Below are positions 6,145 through 7,812 of a DNA stretch of 7,812 nt, piece after piece (within the stretch, counting starts at the first letter, position 1; each line of letters starts with the position of its first letter). Source of the stretch: Actinomycetota bacterium (GTDB lineage Bacteria; Actinomycetota; Actinomycetes; Nanopelagicales; Nanopelagicaceae); NCBI GenBank assembly GCA_009704515.1, contig WLDZ01000044.1, forward strand, positions 1 to 7,812, given 5' to 3'. The notes beneath the pieces are model-generated. The model searched no databases. It saw nothing but the letters and a program-made list of their open reading frames with translations, and was not told where the DNA came from. Made by a program: the position numbers and the translations under genes.

Positions 6145-6965
6145 ACGAAAATTTTGCACCCCCTCACTCATTTGAAACGACCCAACAAGAACGAGCACTA
6201 GCCATTCGTAACATCGAGAATCTTCGAATTATCGCCATGGGAGACAGCTCTGTATTCGGAGTTGGTGACCACGGAGACAAAATTCCTTCAGTCGGCTACG
6301 GCTGGACTGGCCGAATTGCTCATGACCTCAATGCCAAGCAATTCATCAATGTTGCAAAAAATGGTGCTCGCGCCCGGCATCTGACTGCAAACCAACTTCC
6401 TGCAGTACTTTCATTTCAACCTCATATGGTGCTGATCTGTATTGGAACTAATGATGTTCTACGAAAAGATTTCTCAACCGAAGAAGTTCGGACCCATCTT
6501 TCGCATATTTGTAAATCAGTCGCTGCGCAAGGAGCTTTAGTTGTTCTGCTTGGGTTGCCGGACCCAATAAGAACAGCCCCAGGCCCCTTAGCTCTTCGAA
6601 AAATTTTAAGCAATCGGATTCTGGAAATTAATGAAGTGATGGCGGAGATTGCAGGCGATGGCCACGCATTAATTGTTCCAACATGGAGCTCAAAGATTGC
6701 CCATGAAAAAAGAATGTGGCATGTTGACCGGATGCATCCATCAGCATTCGGGCATCAACACATCGCAGATTTAGTACGTCGCAATCTTTCACTTCCTCGC
6801 AGATCTTCGAAGAAGATTCCTACCGAAAGTTCAGTAAGCCGCAAATTTGAGTTGTACTGGTTACTTACAAATGGGGCCAAATGGTTCGCAAAGAGGAGCA
6901 TTGATTTGATTCCTGCTCTGATCTGGCTTCTTGTGAGCGAGAGATTGCGAAAAAAGCCAAGGTAG
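6141..6965 (+). CDS. SGNH/GDSL hydrolase family protein
   Basis: A 274-residue serine esterase/acyl-hydrolase-type protein. Block I is M-G34-D-S36-S-V-F-G-V-G with Ser36 as expected nucleophile; block II is N70-V-A-K-N-G75 with the oxyanion glycine; block III is G102-T-N104-D; block V is D196-R-M-H199-P-S with the Asp and His of the triad. All catalytic residues are present. It begins without a signal peptide, so it should act in the cytoplasm. The last third is unlike minimal SGNH proteins: after a basic stretch (RRSSKK) comes a C-terminal part containing a hydrophobic segment, D-L-I-P-A-L-I-W-L-L-V, and a basic end, which may bind the membrane. It is the third gene of the coupled operon (ATGA overlap). 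A role in removing or transferring an acyl group on the glycolipid made by the two transferases is a reasonable inference, not shown. Confidence 0.9.
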   Translation: MNENFAPPHSFETTQQERALAIRNIENLRIIAMGDSSVFGVGDHGDKIPSVGYGWTGRIAHDLNAKQFINVAKNGARARHLTANQLPAVLSFQPHMVLICIGTNDVLRKDFSTEEVRTHLSHICKSVAAQGALVVLLGLPDPIRTAPGPLALRKILSNRILEINEVMAEIAGDGHALIVPTWSSKIAHEKRMWHVDRMHPSAFGHQHIADLVRRNLSLPRRSSKKIPTESSVSRKFELYWLLTNGAKWFAKRSIDLIPALIWLLVSERLRKKPR

Positions 6966-6981
6966 ACTGACCACCGCATTG

Positions 6982-7054
6982 GCCCCCATAGTCCAATGGC
7001 AGAGACAGAGGACTTAAAATCCTTCCAGTGTCGGTTCGAGTCCGACTGGGGGCA
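6982..7054 (+). tRNA. tRNA with anticodon UAA, class I (short variable loop); nominal tRNA-Leu
   Basis: A complete 73-nt cloverleaf. The acceptor stem pairs 6982-6988 with 7047-7053 over 7 bp, discriminator A7054. The D stem is GTC with GAC (3 bp, with a C-A mismatch next to it) and a loop holding GG 6998-6999. The anticodon stem is 7008-7012 with 7020-7024, and the loop is CTTAAAA, giving anticodon TAA at 7015-7017. The T stem is 7030-7034 with 7042-7046 and loop TTCGAGT. UAA decodes UUA (Leu), but the variable region is only 5 nt (7025-7029), whereas bacterial tRNA-Leu normally has a long variable arm. No CCA is encoded. A TAGACT at 6963-6968, overlapping the stop codon of the preceding gene, could serve as a weak -10. 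The tRNA call is firm; the charged amino acid is not. Confidence 0.9.
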
Positions 7055-7147
7055 CGGGTTCGTACTTGATTTATATGCACCCATTTAAAGCAGTTTTCAA
7101 AGGCCCTACACTTTGCCATGTAATTTGTTGCGAGTGGAGGGATCGTG
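7055..7147 (+). promoter_or_regulatory. Leader of the exported-protein gene with strong Shine-Dalgarno
   Basis: The 93 bp between the tRNA and the next gene contain a strong ribosome site, GGAGGG at 7136-7141, ending 6 bp before ATG 7148. Promoter signals are weak: TGTAAT at 7119-7124 or TACACT at 7107-7112 could be -10 elements, with no good -35. A GGGT...ACCC pairing across 7056-7082 has a loop of 19 bases and no T tract, so I do not call it a terminator. Confidence 0.5.
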
Positions 7148-7812
7148 ATGGAGCCTGAGTACTATCACGATGATCCCGAAGAGCTTTTGGGTGAAAAACC
7201 GCGCAAAAAGAAGCTGGTTGCGTTATTGAGTTTCTCTCTTTTCACGAGCGCATTCTTTTTCCAAGGAGTATTTGCAGCAAACATAAATCTTAATGTCGGC
7301 AACCAGGTTGAATTTGGTCAAGGTATTGCTCAAACCATCGCGTGCGATAGAGACGGTATTACCCTTTTGCCGCAAGCAGAATTCGTCAATTCATCTGGGT
7401 CAGGCTCTCATGTCATAAAGTCAATTGTTGTTGGCCAAGTTGATAGCAGCTCCAATGGATGTCAGGACAAAACCCTGACCTTCAAAGGGTTTGGAATTTC
7501 TTCTTCAACAAGTCTCAACTTAGTTAATTCAGTGAATTCTATTGTTGTAGTGGTCTCAGCAGGATCTCCAAATTTTTCGATTCCAGCAACTACTGGTGTT
7601 ACTTTGACAGACGTAAGTAGCTCGGGCTTCACCATATCTTTTGACCCAACCGCATCCCCGATATCAGCAAGCGAAGTATTTAGATTCTCTGTTGAAAGTT
7701 CATCCCCTGGAGTAGGCACAAGTTTAGTTGTCTCCCGCGCATCTATAGGAACAACAGCGGGTGTAGCTTTTACAACTCAACCTCAAATAGCAATTAGAGA
7801 TTCCAATAACAA
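7148..7812 (+). CDS. Exported Ser/Thr-rich repeat-type surface protein, 3' truncated by window end
   Basis: The frame stays open to the last base, giving 221 residues of a longer protein. ATG 7148 is chosen because GGAGGG lies 6 bp upstream; GTG 7145, directly before it, is too close to that site. The N-terminus is acidic (MEPEYYHDDPEE), then K-P-R-K-K-K at 17-22 and a hydrophobic core at 23-43 ending V-F-A, a Sec-type signal with probable cleavage after Ala43 or Ala44. The mature part starts with N-I-N-L-N-V-G-N-Q-V-E-F-G-Q-G and has only two cysteines, Cys66 and Cys105, which may form a disulfide. Residues 110-190 are beta-prone and rich in Ser, Thr, Val and Ile. Residues 193-219 (LVVSRAS..., then G-V-A-F-T-T-Q-P-Q-I-A-I-R-D-S) look like the start of an Ig-like/adhesin-type repeat found in very long bacterial surface proteins. 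Function is unknown; adhesion or surface-layer roles are guesses. Confidence 0.85.
   Translation, partial: MEPEYYHDDPEELLGEKPRKKKLVALLSFSLFTSAFFFQGVFAANINLNVGNQVEFGQGIAQTIACDRDGITLLPQAEFVNSSGSGSHVIKSIVVGQVDSSSNGCQDKTLTFKGFGISSSTSLNLVNSVNSIVVVVSAGSPNFSIPATTGVTLTDVSSSGFTISFDPTASPISASEVFRFSVESSSPGVGTSLVVSRASIGTTAGVAFTTQPQIAIRDSNN

Noticed and set aside
6956..6983. Possible hairpin GCCAA...TTGGC between the SGNH gene and the tRNA
   Set aside because: The stem is 5 bp with a long loop, uses the first two tRNA bases and has no T tract, so a terminator is unlikely.
6755..7119. Two - strand open frames crossing the tRNA (6755-7084 and 6865-7119)
   Set aside because: Both run through the tRNA and the SGNH gene; the translated tRNA antisense gives the familiar spurious S-R-T-R-T-D-T type peptide.
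7462..7719. 85-codon open frame on the - strand
   Set aside because: It is antisense to the exported protein, whose frame is open to the window end and has a signal sequence and strong ribosome site.
6982..7812. tRNA as attachment site of an integrated element
   Set aside because: No second copy of the tRNA 3' end, integrase or phage gene is visible in the window; the downstream side is too short to judge.
1..7812. CRISPR array, transposon, toxin-antitoxin or defence system
   Set aside because: No regularly spaced repeats, terminal inverted repeats, transposase, nuclease or paired small genes were found on reading both strands.

Overview
The window reads as part of a chromosome from a streamlined, fairly AT-rich actinobacterium. 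By eye the GC content is in the mid-40s percent; I did not compute it. Three things point there: the gene order divIC/ftsB - DUF501 - ppx, which is a hallmark of actinobacteria downstream of enolase (compare Rv1024-Rv1025-Rv1026 of Mycobacterium tuberculosis); an MgtA-type mannosyltransferase; and a putative leaderless promoter. Tight packing, many start/stop overlaps and the AT-rich composition would fit freshwater planktonic Nanopelagicales (acI) or a relative. That placement is inference.

Region 1 (1-2334, + strand) is conserved core chromosome: the C-terminal end of a DivIC/FtsB-family division protein, a DUF501 protein, a short exopolyphosphatase/GppA-type phosphatase, and a family 5 (UDGb-type) iron-sulfur uracil-DNA glycosylase. 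Gaps are 3 bp or overlaps, so this is probably one transcription unit.

Region 2 (2327-3688, - strand) is a two-gene unit with no intergenic base: a HAD-IB phosphatase followed by a glycerophosphodiester phosphodiesterase. Its last codons overlap the end of the glycosylase gene on the opposite strand by 8 bp.

Region 3 (3689-3847) is a divergent intergenic region with an 11-bp perfect direct repeat and a -10 element placed for a leaderless mRNA. It drives Region 4 (3848-6965, + strand), a translationally coupled trio: an MgtA-like GDP-mannose-dependent alpha-mannosyltransferase, a second GT4 glycosyltransferase, and a cytoplasmic SGNH/GDSL hydrolase. The five genes of Regions 2 and 4 fit glycolipid, lipomannan or phospholipid metabolism of the cell envelope, but no substrate can be read from sequence.

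Region 5 (6982-7812) has a well-formed 73-nt tRNA with a UAA anticodon but a short variable loop, which is unexpected for tRNA-Leu. It is followed by the 5' part of a secreted, Ser/Thr-rich, beta-repeat-type surface protein that runs off the window end.

I see no CRISPR array, transposase, toxin-antitoxin pair, phage gene or defence system. The points most worth a second look are the class I tRNA with anticodon UAA, the truncated exported protein, and the divergent envelope-glycolipid cluster with its repeat-containing promoter region.
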